Below are positions 36,001 through 43,156 of a stretch of DNA of 64,000 bases, in pieces. The DNA comes from Rhodanobacteraceae bacterium (GTDB lineage Bacteria > Pseudomonadota > Gammaproteobacteria > Xanthomonadales > Rhodanobacteraceae): positions 1 through 64,000 of the forward strand of contig SCQS01000023.1 of the NCBI GenBank assembly GCA_004299705.1, in the 5' to 3' direction. The notes below the pieces were generated by a model, which was not told the DNA's origin, did not search any database, and was given only the letters and a program-made list of their open reading frames with translations. The position numbers and the translations under genes are program-made. Within the stretch, counting starts at the first letter, position 1. Each line of letters begins with the position of its first letter.

Positions 36001-36172
36001 CCTGCGCCGCCCGCTCGGCATCGCCATGCTGGGCGGCCTGATCTTCTCGCAAAGCCTGACCTTGCTGTCGACCCCGGCGATCTACCTGGTGTTCGCCTCG
36101 TGGGCGCGGCGCCGGCGCGAGCGCAAGGCGCAGCGGGCATTGAAGCGCAAGACGGCATTGGGGCGGGCCTGA
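33053..36172 (+). CDS. RND efflux permease, second subunit (MdtC/MuxC-like)
   Basis: A 1,039-residue HAE-1 family permease. It begins 'NISAPFIKRPIGTSLLAAGVLAIG' after a GTG start at 33053, has the proton-relay Asp pair in 'TFVVDDAIVVIENIIRHL' and helix 10 in 'GLVKKNAIMMVDFAV'. It differs throughout from the neighbouring permease, as expected for the two partners of an MdtBC/MuxBC pump. The frame is open further upstream, but that part is repeat sequence, so the GTG just after the heptamer array is the best start. Confidence 0.94.
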   Translation: MNISAPFIKRPIGTSLLAAGVLAIGILCYTMLGISALPQLSFPAIWVSASEPGASATTMAATVAAPLERHLGQIPGIDMMNSRSSDGSAVVIMFFDSGVDIDSAAQQVDAAINAAVPDLPSGLAMPQWHKANPNDDPVIELALTSDTQPMSDLYDAANTLLSPRLSQLPGVASVDVSGSAQPGVRIEVDLHKLEALGLSTNNIRNAITAANVTSPQGFLTNGNIATAITANDQLHTPQDFANLVIAIHNGTPVFLRDVAHVYQGAQDQFQAAYFNGKRSIQLQVFKRPDANVIKTVDGVKAELPGLRNLLPPGTQLTPYFDGTNTIRDSVNDVQITLLISLAMVILTMAVFLRRLAPTLIASAAVPLSLCGAFIVMYAMNYTLDNLSLLALVIALTFVVDDAIVVIENIIRHLDEGKTRMQAALEGAREIGFTIVAITASLIAVFSPILFAPGMLGVFFREFTVTVVAAIFVSMLVSLTLTPSLCGRFLRHHATTEQGPSKLSRALDRFHAIMLAVYTRTLDWTLHKHPKLMAWSPLILLALTIFLFTKVSATNFPPQDSGLIWGRASGSTTMSFTDLEARTKTLMQMIRSDPAVEYVGASIGTGRRGPSGWFSIQLKPKSDGRKDSTQQVVARLSAKAAQYPDLDVRFRPHEDLPSGSGGTSQGAQYSVNLQGNSATELEEWLPKLQAQLQKNPSFRDVGTDLDDGALLQNMVVDRAKASALGVSMAAVDDALYNAFGQRQISTIYSDNNNYQVVLTALPSQTASPAALNNIHVRSSSGQMIPISAIAHQEAGVAPSEVRHINQMTSMSLSFNLAPGITMGEAMQQIRKTIADMRMPGDITLGFGDFFRRFEQQQETMPLLLLGAIVAVYLVLGMLYENLVHPITILSTLPAAGVGALLALLLTNTPLSIVAMMALILLIGLVKKNAIMMVDFAVVAEREGKTPLDAVREACLVRFRPIMMTTMVAILASIPLVVGIGTGANLRRPLGIAMLGGLIFSQSLTLLSTPAIYLVFASWARRRRERKAQRALKRKTALGRA

Positions 36173-36247
36173 GAACTCCAGCATAGTCAAGCCACGCGGG
36201 CGCGCGCGGCTTGTTATGCTTGCGCGGCCTTTCCCACGCCAAATGCC

Positions 36248-37111
36248 ATGCCGTCCAACAGCGAGTCCCGAATCCCGAGCCCCGAGTCCCGCACGATCGC
36301 CTTCGTCGGCGGCGGCAACATGGCGCGCAGCCTGATCGGCGCACAACGCGCACGTGGTGTATCTGCTGCATCGATCCGGGTCGCCGAACCACGCGCGGAC
36401 GCACGCGAGGCGCTGGCGCGCGAATTCGGCGTGCCGGTGTTCGTGGACAACCCGGAGGCGGTCGCGGGCGCCGAATGCGTGGTGCTGGCGGTCAAGCCGC
36501 AAATGATGCGCAAGGTTTGCGAGGGTCTTGCCGGGCCATTGCGCAAAGCGCATCCGTTGGTGATTTCCATCGCCGCCGGCATCCGCATTGCGCAACTGGA
36601 AAACCTGCTGGGCGCCGGACACGCGATCGTGCGTTGCATGCCGAACACGCCCGCGCTGGTCGGCGCCGGTGCCGCCGGCTTGTGCGCCAACCACAAGGTT
36701 TCGACGGAGCAGCGTGCGCTGGCGGAAAGCATCCTCGACGCCGCCGGCATCGTGCGCTGGATCGATGACGAAGCACAGATGGACACCGTGACCGCGTTGT
36801 CGGGTTCCGGCCCGGCGTATTTCTTCCTGCTGGTCGAGGCGATGGAAGACGCCGCGGTGCAACTGGGCTTGCCGCGCGACACGGCGCGCGCACTGGCCGC
36901 GCAGACCTGCCTCGGCGCCGGGCACATGCTGGCGGATGGCGACGAAACCGCGGCGGAGTTGCGCCGACGCGTCACCTCACCGCACGGCACCACCGCGGCC
37001 GCGCTGGACGCGTTCGAGCAAGGCGGCTTCCGCAAACTGGTCGAGCGGGCGCTGGCGGCGGCGCAACGGCGTGGCGCTGAAATGTCCGCCGAACTGGACT
37101 CCGACGCATGA
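36248..37111 (+). CDS. proC: pyrroline-5-carboxylate reductase
   Basis: It carries out the last step of proline synthesis, NAD(P)H reduction of pyrroline-5-carboxylate. The 287-residue protein has the Rossmann start 'IAFVGGGNMARSLIG', 'VVLAVKPQMM', 'IVRCMPNTPALVGAGAAGL' and the C-terminal signature 'TALSGSGPAYFFLLVEAM'. The family normally begins at the Rossmann strand; here an extra leader, 'SESRIPSPESRT', is encoded by a GAGTCCC heptamer array right after the ATG. No other start codon is available before the Rossmann strand. The stop overlaps the yggT-like ATG (ATGA). Confidence 0.95.
   Translation: MPSNSESRIPSPESRTIAFVGGGNMARSLIGAQRARGVSAASIRVAEPRADAREALAREFGVPVFVDNPEAVAGAECVVLAVKPQMMRKVCEGLAGPLRKAHPLVISIAAGIRIAQLENLLGAGHAIVRCMPNTPALVGAGAAGLCANHKVSTEQRALAESILDAAGIVRWIDDEAQMDTVTALSGSGPAYFFLLVEAMEDAAVQLGLPRDTARALAAQTCLGAGHMLADGDETAAELRRRVTSPHGTTAAALDAFEQGGFRKLVERALAAAQRRGAEMSAELDSDA
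36263..36290. repeat. heptanucleotide tandem repeat within the first codons of proC
   Basis: Four 7-bp units: GAGTCCC, GAATCCC, GAGCCCC, GAGTCCC, starting 15 bases after the first base of the ATG. Because 7 is not a multiple of 3, gain or loss of one unit would shift the proC frame. Confidence 0.88.
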
Positions 37112-37677
37112 CCTATCTCGCGAATGCCCTGGCACTGCTGATCCAGTTCGCCTTCGGTTGCGCGGTCGCGCTGTTCGTGTTCCGCCTGCTCGCCGAAGCC
37201 GTGCGCGCGGACTTCTACAACCCGATCTGCCAGTTCCTGTACCGCGCCACCAACCCGATCCTGACCCCGATCCGCCGCGTGATCCCGACTTGGCGGCGCA
37301 CCAACCTGGCCGCGCTGCTGATCGCCTGGATACTGGAAGTCATCAAGAACTTCCTGCTGCGTTTCGTCGCGGGCGATTTCTGGGCATCCAATGGCGGAAC
37401 TCTAGTGCTGGGGGTGGCAGATCTCCTGAACTTCTTCCTGATCGTCTACCTGATCATGATCTTCGCGTGGACGCTGCTCTCCTACGTCAACATCGACGCG
37501 CGCAACCCGCTGGTGCCGCTGCTCGGCAAGATCGTCGAACCGGCCCTTAAACCTTTTCGCAAGGTGCTGCCGCTGATCGGCGGCTTCGACCTGTCGCCCG
37601 TGCTCGCAATCCTGGTGATCCTGCTGCTGCAGGTCGTCGTGGTCGCGTGGTTGTTGAACACCGGGCACACGATCTGA
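37108..37677 (+). CDS. YggT family membrane protein
   Basis: A 189-residue integral membrane protein with two YGGT domains: 'FRLLAEAVRADFYNPICQFLYRATNPILTPIRRVIP' in the first half and 'LLSYVNIDARNPLVPLLGKIVEPALKPFRKVLP' in the second, each with paired helices. YggT proteins are linked to osmotic stress and cell division or thylakoid-type membrane protein handling, but the biochemical function is open. Coupling to proC by an ATGA overlap is the common arrangement. Confidence 0.9.
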   Translation: MTYLANALALLIQFAFGCAVALFVFRLLAEAVRADFYNPICQFLYRATNPILTPIRRVIPTWRRTNLAALLIAWILEVIKNFLLRFVAGDFWASNGGTLVLGVADLLNFFLIVYLIMIFAWTLLSYVNIDARNPLVPLLGKIVEPALKPFRKVLPLIGGFDLSPVLAILVILLLQVVVVAWLLNTGHTI

Positions 37678-37685
37678 CGAAGAGC

Positions 37686-37757
37686 GGTCGCCTGCAGGCA
37701 GGCTCCTACCAAAGAGCACGTCCCATCGCTTTTCGTAGCAGCGCGCCTGCGCGCGAT
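37686..37757. repeat. GTAGGAGC REPIN between yggT and the binding-protein gene
   Basis: Two inverted REP units: GCCTGCAGGCAGGCTCCTAC and, after about 25 bases, GTAGCAGCGCGCCTGCGCGC. The second has a one-base change in the head (GTAGCAGC). It occupies the spacer between two convergent genes. Confidence 0.75.
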
Positions 37758-37760
37758 TCG

Positions 37761-38558
37761 CTACTGCTTCTGCGCCCAGCGCGCGATCACGACGTGCAGC
37801 GCATCCAGCCCGTCGGTCAGCGCGGCGGGGCCGGGCTGCAGGATGATCGGTGACTTGATTTCGTGCAACTCGCCATCGCGCACGGCGGGAATCGCCTCCC
37901 AGCCCGGGCGCGCGGCCACGCGCTCCGGCTGGAACTTCTTGCCGCACCAGGAAGCGAGGATCAGGTCGGGCTGGCGCGGGATGACTTCGGACGCGTCGGC
38001 GAGGATGCGGTGCTTCGCCAGCGACTGTTCCGCGCGCTCGGGAAACACGTCTTCCCCGCCCGCGATGCGGATCAACTCGGCCACCCAGCGCAGGCCGGTG
38101 ATCGGTGGTTCGTCCCATTCCTCGAAATACACGCGCGGATGCCGCGGCAACGCCGCACCCAACGCGCGCACCGCGTCGAGGTGCGCTTCAAGCCCACGCG
38201 CGTACGCCTCGGCCTTGTCCGGCACGCCCACCAACGCGCCCAGCCGGCGCACATAGGCAAGAATGCCGGCGACCGAACGATGGTTGCTGATCCACACCTC
38301 GACGCCCGCCTTGATCAGCTCGCGCGCGATGTCGGCCTGGATGTCGGAGAACCCGATGGCCAGGTCGGGTTCGAGCGCGAGGATGCGATCGATCTTGGCG
38401 CTGGTGAAGGCCGAGACCTTCGGCTTTTCTTTTCGAGCGCGCGGCGGGCGCACGGTGAAGCCGGAAATCCCGACAATGCGATCCTGCTCGCCGAGCGCGT
38501 ACAGGACTTCGGTCGGTTCCTCGGTAAGGCAGACGATCCGCCGCGGCCCGGACTTCAC
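37761..38558 (-). CDS. BtuF-like ABC transporter substrate-binding/cobalamin-binding protein
   Basis: A 265-residue class III periplasmic-binding-protein fold: 'RIVCLTEEPTEVLYALGEQDRIVGISGFTVRPP' at the start, 'ILALEPDLAIGFSDIQADIARELIKAGVEVWI' and 'RQPDLILASWCGKKFQPERV' later. It resembles BtuF, which binds vitamin B12. No signal peptide is visible with the chosen start, GTG 38558, which overlaps the pdxH stop (GTGA), so export is uncertain and a cytoplasmic member of the family is possible. No permease or ATPase gene is adjacent. Confidence 0.75.
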   Translation of the reverse strand: MKSGPRRIVCLTEEPTEVLYALGEQDRIVGISGFTVRPPRARKEKPKVSAFTSAKIDRILALEPDLAIGFSDIQADIARELIKAGVEVWISNHRSVAGILAYVRRLGALVGVPDKAEAYARGLEAHLDAVRALGAALPRHPRVYFEEWDEPPITGLRWVAELIRIAGGEDVFPERAEQSLAKHRILADASEVIPRQPDLILASWCGKKFQPERVAARPGWEAIPAVRDGELHEIKSPIILQPGPAALTDGLDALHVVIARWAQKQ

Positions 38559-39145
38559 GGGTACAGCAGCCGCTTGTGCCAGTCGCCGTCCTGCAACTCC
38601 CAGCGCTCGCGTTCGTTCCAGCGGTGCGCGCCGGCGTACCAGAACTCGACCATGTCGGGCGCCACGCGGTAGCCGCCCCACTCGGCCGGACGCGGTACGT
38701 CCCGACCTGCGAATTTTTGTTCGAACTCGTGGATGCGTGTATCCAGCTCGGCGCGATCGGGCAGGGTTTGCGATTGCAGCGATGCCCACGCACCGAGCTG
38801 GCTCAGGCGTTCGCGCGTCGCGAAGTAGGCGTCCGATTCCACCGCTGACAATTTTTCCGCCCGGCCCTCGATGCGCACCTGCGCCGCCGGCTGCAACCAT
38901 TTCCAGTGCAGGCACAGGGCGATGCGCGGATTGACGGCGAGTTGCGCGCCCTTGTCGCTGGTGTAGTGCGTGAAGAAGGTCAGCCCGCGTGCGTCGAGGG
39001 TTTTCAGCAACACCATCCGCGCATGCACGCGGCCTTCCGCATCGGCGGTGGCGACGGTCATGGCGTTGGGTTCGGGGTCGCCGCTGGCGCAAGCCGCGGC
39101 GTGCAGGCGCTGCAGGGTTTCGAGAATCGTCGGGTCGAGTGGCAA
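38555..39145 (-). CDS. pdxH: pyridoxamine/pyridoxine 5'-phosphate oxidase
   Basis: This FMN enzyme makes pyridoxal 5'-phosphate. In its 196 residues it shows 'EPNAMTVATADAEGRVHARMVLLK', the substrate/FMN residues in 'GLTFFTHYTSDKGAQLAVNPRIAL', and the C-terminal 'PAEWGGYRVAPDMVEFWYAGAHRWNERERW', all characteristic. The only start fitting the family length is TTG 39145, preceded by GGTGGA at a good distance. It is coupled to the downstream BtuF-like gene. Confidence 0.93.
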   Translation of the reverse strand: MPLDPTILETLQRLHAAACASGDPEPNAMTVATADAEGRVHARMVLLKTLDARGLTFFTHYTSDKGAQLAVNPRIALCLHWKWLQPAAQVRIEGRAEKLSAVESDAYFATRERLSQLGAWASLQSQTLPDRAELDTRIHEFEQKFAGRDVPRPAEWGGYRVAPDMVEFWYAGAHRWNERERWELQDGDWHKRLLYP

Positions 39146-39365
39146 GGCTGATCCACCAGTTCACGGTGAGCCGCAAAGTTTACACGCCACCGATTTACGG
39201 CAAGCAAGCGTCCCTGCGGCGTACACCCGGCCTGCACTTCCATGTGCAGGCGCTACTCGCGCCATCCGTGACGCTCGCCCTGCGGGCCGCCTGCGGCGTT
39301 CGGGCGCGCTCCTGCGCGCCTCGTTACCGGCGCGAGTGCCCCCGGCATCTCGCGAAAGCTCCGGC
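39146..39365. other. 220-bp spacer with GC-rich inverted repeats
   Basis: The spacer lies between the response-regulator gene and pdxH. It contains GGCCTGCACTTCCATGTGCAGGC (two short arms, CCTGCAC and GTGCAGG) at about 39231-39250 and a GGCGCGCTCCTGCGCGCC hairpin near 39300 that resembles a decayed REP. No open frame with family features is visible. A promoter for pdxH may lie here but is not recognisable. Confidence 0.4.
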
Positions 39366-40064
39366 TCACCCCTGTTCGATTCGATACCCGTGCTGGTACA
39401 CCGCCGTCAGCCGCCAGCCATTTTCGCCGGACAGGCCGAGTTTCTTGCGCAGGCGGCTGATGTGGGTATCCACGGTACGGGTGCTGACACCGCCGGCAAG
39501 GTTCCAGACGTTCTCCAGCAAGGCGTCCCGGCTGACGATGCGGCCCTGGCGCCGAAACAGGTAGCAAGCCAGCTCGTATTCGCGCTGGGTCAGCTCCACC
39601 GGCTGGTCGTTGACGCTGATCACGCGGCGTTGCGCGTCGATCCGATACGGCGGCAGTTCCAGCGCCTCGCTGCCATCGCTGTCACCGCCGCGACGACGCA
39701 AAACCGCGGCGACCCGCGCCAGCAATTCGCCCTGCTTGGGCGGCTTGACCACGTAATCGTCGGCACCGGCGGCCAGCCCTTCGACGATGTCGGATTCGTC
39801 GCCACTGGCCGTCAGGAAAATCACCGGCAACCTGGCGTTGGCCGATTGCCGGATCCAGGCCAGCACGTCCAGTCCCTTGGCGTCGGGCAGGCTGCGATCC
39901 AGCAACACCAGATCCACCGCCTCGTTGCCAAGGCGTCGCCTGAAATCGCTGGCCGTCCGGAACCACGCGCAACCGTAACCAGCGTGTTCCAGCCACAGGC
40001 GCAACAGCTCGGCCTGGTCAGGATCGTCCTCGACGCAACCGACCGTCCACGTCACCGCACTCAT
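39366..40064 (-). CDS. OmpR/PhoB-family response regulator (orphan)
   Basis: A 232-residue two-domain regulator. The receiver domain (1-120) has the acidic pocket 'CVEDDPDQAELL', phospho-acceptor Asp56 in 'DLVLLDRSLPDAKG', and the conserved Lys in 'GADDYVVKPPKQGELL'. The C-terminal winged helix (about 135-230) has 'VELTQREYELACYLFRRQGRIVSRDALLENVW' and 'TRTVDTHISRLRKKL'. No histidine kinase gene is near, so its partner is elsewhere. Its targets are unknown; the position next to dodecin and the phosphatase gene is probably incidental. Confidence 0.92.
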   Translation of the reverse strand: MSAVTWTVGCVEDDPDQAELLRLWLEHAGYGCAWFRTASDFRRRLGNEAVDLVLLDRSLPDAKGLDVLAWIRQSANARLPVIFLTASGDESDIVEGLAAGADDYVVKPPKQGELLARVAAVLRRRGGDSDGSEALELPPYRIDAQRRVISVNDQPVELTQREYELACYLFRRQGRIVSRDALLENVWNLAGGVSTRTVDTHISRLRKKLGLSGENGWRLTAVYQHGYRIEQG

Positions 40065-40147
40065 CGTCGTTTCCGCGCCCCCGTCAGCCGCATGGTTCCA
40101 TCACGCCCGTATTTCATCAGATGCTCGCCCGCGGTTCCTGATCCCGA

Positions 40148-40351
40148 TCAATCGACTTCGAAGTTGATGCGCATGTTCACGCGCCATTCTCGCACGTTGC
40201 CGTCATTGTCGGTCGCGACCTTGATGTCGTTGATCCACGCGCCCTTGATGTTCTTGACGGTCTTGCCGGCTCTTTCCAACCCGTGGCGAACCGCGTCCTC
40301 GATGCCCTTGGAGGACGATGCACTCAGCTCGATGACCTTGGTAACGGACAT
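40148..40351 (-). CDS. dodecin (flavin-binding/storage protein)
   Basis: A 67-residue protein matching the dodecin family over its whole length: 'VTKVIELSASSSKGIEDAVRHG' with the SxxS-type turn, 'KNIKGAWINDIKVATDNDGNVREWRVNMRINFEV' with the conserved aromatic Trp that stacks on flavin. Dodecins form hollow dodecamers that bind riboflavin or FMN (sometimes CoA) and buffer free flavin. It is a single gene with a good purine-rich stretch (GGAGAG) upstream of the ATG. Confidence 0.93.
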   Translation of the reverse strand: MSVTKVIELSASSSKGIEDAVRHGLERAGKTVKNIKGAWINDIKVATDNDGNVREWRVNMRINFEVD

Positions 40352-40419
40352 GCTGGCTCTCCTTTCTGGCTGCGAAAACCTTCAGTGCGCGTGGCATACG
40401 CGGTCAACCGTGACATGTT

Positions 40420-41226
40420 TCACGCTTTTGTCAAGCGCCCCAGCAGCCCGGCGTGCAGTCCCGGCACCGCGGCCAGCACGCTGCGGGTTTCCAGGGATGG
40501 CGCCGCCCCATCCAGATCGGTGAACACCCCGCCGGCCTCGCGCACGATCACGGCCAGCGCGGCGATGTCCAGGATATTCACGTCGGACTCGATCACCGCA
40601 TCCAGCGCGCCCCGGGCCAGCAAGTGATAGTGGCAGAAGTCGCCGTAGCCACGCACGCGGTTGACTTCACCAATCAGCGCACCCAGCGCATGCCACTGCG
40701 CCGCATCCTTGGTCAGCGACTTGATGTTGCCCAGCGACAGCGCAGATTGCTGCACCTCACGGGTTTCGGCCACGCGCACGCGCTGGGCATCCGGGGACGT
40801 GCCTTTGAAAAAGGCACCGCCGCCGCGTCGCGCCCACATGGTTTCGCCATAAACCGATGCGTGCGAGACGCCCATCACCAGTTCGCCCGCGTACATCAGG
40901 GCAATCTGGGTCGAGAAAAACGGCGTGCGGCGCACGAAACTCTTGGTGCCGTCCAGCGGATCGACCAGCCACAAGAAGTCGCCGGTTCCCGTCCGCCCAC
41001 GCTCCTCACCGTAAATCGCGTGGCCGGGAAAAGCTTGCAGCAACGTGGCGCGGATGATGTCTTCGGCCTCGCGGTCGGCGATGGTGACGGGCGAGGCGTC
41101 GGGCTTGATTTCCACCGCCACGCCCCGCGCGAAATATCCGGCGATGCGTTCGCCCGCAGCGTGCGCGGCGGTCAGCGCAACTTCCAGCGCGTGGTCGAGA
41201 AACGTTGCATCAAGCCTGTCGGTCAT
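40420..41226 (-). CDS. inositol monophosphatase-family phosphatase (histidinol-phosphatase-like)
   Basis: A 268-residue Mg-dependent phosphatase. Metal-binding motifs are present: 'GEERGRTG' (glutamate), 'LWLVDPLDGTKSFVRRTPFF' (D-P-L-D-G-T) and 'ESDVNILDIAALAVIVREAGG'. The layout is closest to HisN-type histidinol-phosphatases and SuhB/CysQ relatives; 'GDFCHYHLLARGALDAVIE' favours the HisN group. I cannot decide the substrate from sequence. It is divergent from bioA, with an 82-bp spacer holding the promoters of both. Confidence 0.85.
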   Translation of the reverse strand: MTDRLDATFLDHALEVALTAAHAAGERIAGYFARGVAVEIKPDASPVTIADREAEDIIRATLLQAFPGHAIYGEERGRTGTGDFLWLVDPLDGTKSFVRRTPFFSTQIALMYAGELVMGVSHASVYGETMWARRGGGAFFKGTSPDAQRVRVAETREVQQSALSLGNIKSLTKDAAQWHALGALIGEVNRVRGYGDFCHYHLLARGALDAVIESDVNILDIAALAVIVREAGGVFTDLDGAAPSLETRSVLAAVPGLHAGLLGRLTKA

Positions 41227-41308
41227 GCTGGTATCTGTCGGCGCCGCGCCCCGGGCGCTTTAGCTTAGCGCGCTTGAGCCGGTGCGCCCCGGCAGCGATC
41301 ATGGCGGG

Positions 41309-42673
41309 ATGACCGACACGTCTTCCCGCAACGCGGAACTCGCCGCACGCGACCTCGCGCACGTCTGGCACCCCTGCACCCAGATGCGCGAGCATGCCGC
41401 GCAGTTTCCGTTGATTCCGATCGTGCGTGGCGACGGCGCCTGGCTGATCGACGCTGATGGCAAGCGCTACCTGGATGGCATCAGTTCGTGGTGGAGCTGC
41501 CTGTTCGGCCACGCCAATCCGCGCGTCGCCGCCGCGATCGCGGAGCAGGCCGAGAAGCTCAACCACGTGATGCTGGCGGGGTTCACCCACGAGCCCGCCC
41601 TGCGGCTTGCCGAGGAACTGGTGCAAATCACGCCGCCCGGCCTGACCCGGGTGTCCTATGCGGGCGACGGCGCCAGCGCGGTCGAGATCGCGCTGAAAAT
41701 GAGTTTCCATTACTGGCACAACACGGGGCAACCACGGCGCCGGCGCTTCGTCGCACTGGCCAATGCATACCACGGCGAAACCCTGGGCGCGCTCAGCGTC
41801 AGCGACCTGCCGTTGTATCGCGCGGTGTACGGGCCGCTGCTGTTCGACCCCATCGTGGCGCCATCGCCCGACTGGCTGGATGCGGAACCCGGCGAGAACC
41901 CCGACGACGTGGCGCGACGCCGGCTGGCCGACCTGCGCGCGCTGCTGGAACGCCACGCGCAGGAAGTGTGCGCGCTCATCATCGAGCCATTGGTGCAATG
42001 TTCGGGCGGTATGCGCATGCATGCGCCGTCCTACCTCACCGGGCTACGCAAGCTGTGTGACGAATTCGACGTGCACCTGATCGCGGATGAAATCGCGGTG
42101 GGCTTCGGGCGCACCGGCACATTGTTCGCCTGCGAGCAGGCTGAAATCACGCCCGATTTCCTGTGCCTGTCGAAAGGCCTTACCGGCGGCGCACTGCCGT
42201 TGTCCGCGGTGCTGACCACCGACAAGGTCTACGACGCATTCCTGGGCGATTACGCCGCCAACAATGCGTTCCTGCACTCGCACACCTTCAGTGGCAACCC
42301 CATCGCCTGTGCGGCGGCCTTGGCCTCGCTCGCGATCTTTCACGACGAACCGGTGCTGGAACGCAACCGCACGTTGGCGTCGCATCTGGCGCAACGACTG
42401 GAACCGTTGCGCGAGCATCCACACGTTTCGGGACTGCGTCAGACTGGATGGATCGCGGCCTTCGACCTCGTCAAGGACAAGGCCTCGCACACATCATGGC
42501 CCCCGGCCGAACGCCGCGGCCTGTGTTTCTACAAACACGCGCTGGAACGGGGTTTGTTGCTGCGCCCGCTCGGCGACACCGTGTATTTCCTGCCGCCGTA
42601 TTGCATCGACGAAGGCGACATCGACTGCATGGTCGATGTCGCGATCGAATCTGTTGGAATCGCGACGACCTGA
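41309..42673 (+). CDS. bioA: adenosylmethionine-8-amino-7-oxononanoate aminotransferase
   Basis: A biotin-synthesis enzyme transferring the amino group of S-adenosylmethionine to KAPA, giving DAPA. It has 454 residues from ATG 41309. Class III aminotransferase features include 'DLAHVWHPCTQM', 'YLDGISSWWSCLFGH' (substrate-binding Trp pair typical of BioA), 'YAGDGASAVEIALKMSF', 'LIADEIAVGFGRTGTLFACEQA' and the PLP lysine at about 289 in 'CLSKGLTGGALPLS'. It converges with the small secreted-protein gene seven bases away. No other bio gene is in the window. Confidence 0.95.
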   Translation: MTDTSSRNAELAARDLAHVWHPCTQMREHAAQFPLIPIVRGDGAWLIDADGKRYLDGISSWWSCLFGHANPRVAAAIAEQAEKLNHVMLAGFTHEPALRLAEELVQITPPGLTRVSYAGDGASAVEIALKMSFHYWHNTGQPRRRRFVALANAYHGETLGALSVSDLPLYRAVYGPLLFDPIVAPSPDWLDAEPGENPDDVARRRLADLRALLERHAQEVCALIIEPLVQCSGGMRMHAPSYLTGLRKLCDEFDVHLIADEIAVGFGRTGTLFACEQAEITPDFLCLSKGLTGGALPLSAVLTTDKVYDAFLGDYAANNAFLHSHTFSGNPIACAAALASLAIFHDEPVLERNRTLASHLAQRLEPLREHPHVSGLRQTGWIAAFDLVKDKASHTSWPPAERRGLCFYKHALERGLLLRPLGDTVYFLPPYCIDEGDIDCMVDVAIESVGIATT

Positions 42674-42680
42674 CGCGTGC

Positions 42681-43028
42681 TCAATGCCCGTGTACGGTGA
42701 CCGACGGATCCAGCATCTGCAGCGCCTGGCCGACGTTGGTCGCGCCGGTGCGCCGGATGTCGTGCTGGTTGTAGCTGTTGCCGGCGACCGGCAGGCACTG
42801 GCCCTTGGGCGGCGGGATGTGGCTGCCGGTGTCGCGTATGCACATGCGCGAATTCAACGGCGGCACGGCGCGCTTGCTGTCCTTCGCATGCATCTTGCTG
42901 GATGAACTCGTCGTCGTGGCCGACTGGGTTTGTGCGTTGTTTTGCGCGGTCTGCGCAAACGCGGGCAAAGCCAGCGCGACGCCGCCGCACAGTGCCAACA
43001 ATGCGGTGCAAAGCAGTTGCTTTTTCAT
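42681..43028 (-). CDS. small secreted protein of unknown function with TonB-plug-like tail
   Basis: A 115-residue protein with a clear signal peptide (MKKQLLCTALLALCGGVALA, cleavage likely after 'AFA' near residue 25), then a Gln/Thr/Ser-rich linker and a 50-residue tail containing two cysteines, 'MCIRDTGSHIPPP' and 'GQCLPVAG', and the ending 'DIRRTGATNVGQALQMLDPSV'. The ending strongly recalls the plug-domain start of TonB-dependent receptors ('TGSRI' and 'RTGATNVGEAL'), but no barrel follows. It may be a stand-alone plug-like periplasmic protein. Function unknown. Confidence 0.7.
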   Translation of the reverse strand: MKKQLLCTALLALCGGVALALPAFAQTAQNNAQTQSATTTSSSSKMHAKDSKRAVPPLNSRMCIRDTGSHIPPPKGQCLPVAGNSYNQHDIRRTGATNVGQALQMLDPSVTVHGH

Positions 43029-43156
43029 GATCGGCCTCCGTTCAGGCTCCGATACGCCATTGTGCGCCTGCCGGGGTCATGCGACCCATGTTGGCCACAG
43101 GCACGACAGACTTCATTCATACTTTCGACCGTTTCGGACGAGGAAGATTCCCCGAC

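Noticed and set aside
32780..36925. A 1,381-codon open frame on the minus strand opposite the second RND permease and proC
   Set aside because: The translation is rich in Arg, His, Gln and Asp without any domain, and the plus-strand frame encodes an unmistakable RND permease. It is a codon-bias shadow in GC-rich DNA.
39231..39320. Inverted repeats in the spacer before pdxH as a riboswitch
   Set aside because: Only short GC arms are present and no known riboswitch core could be matched; it looks more like a decayed REP.
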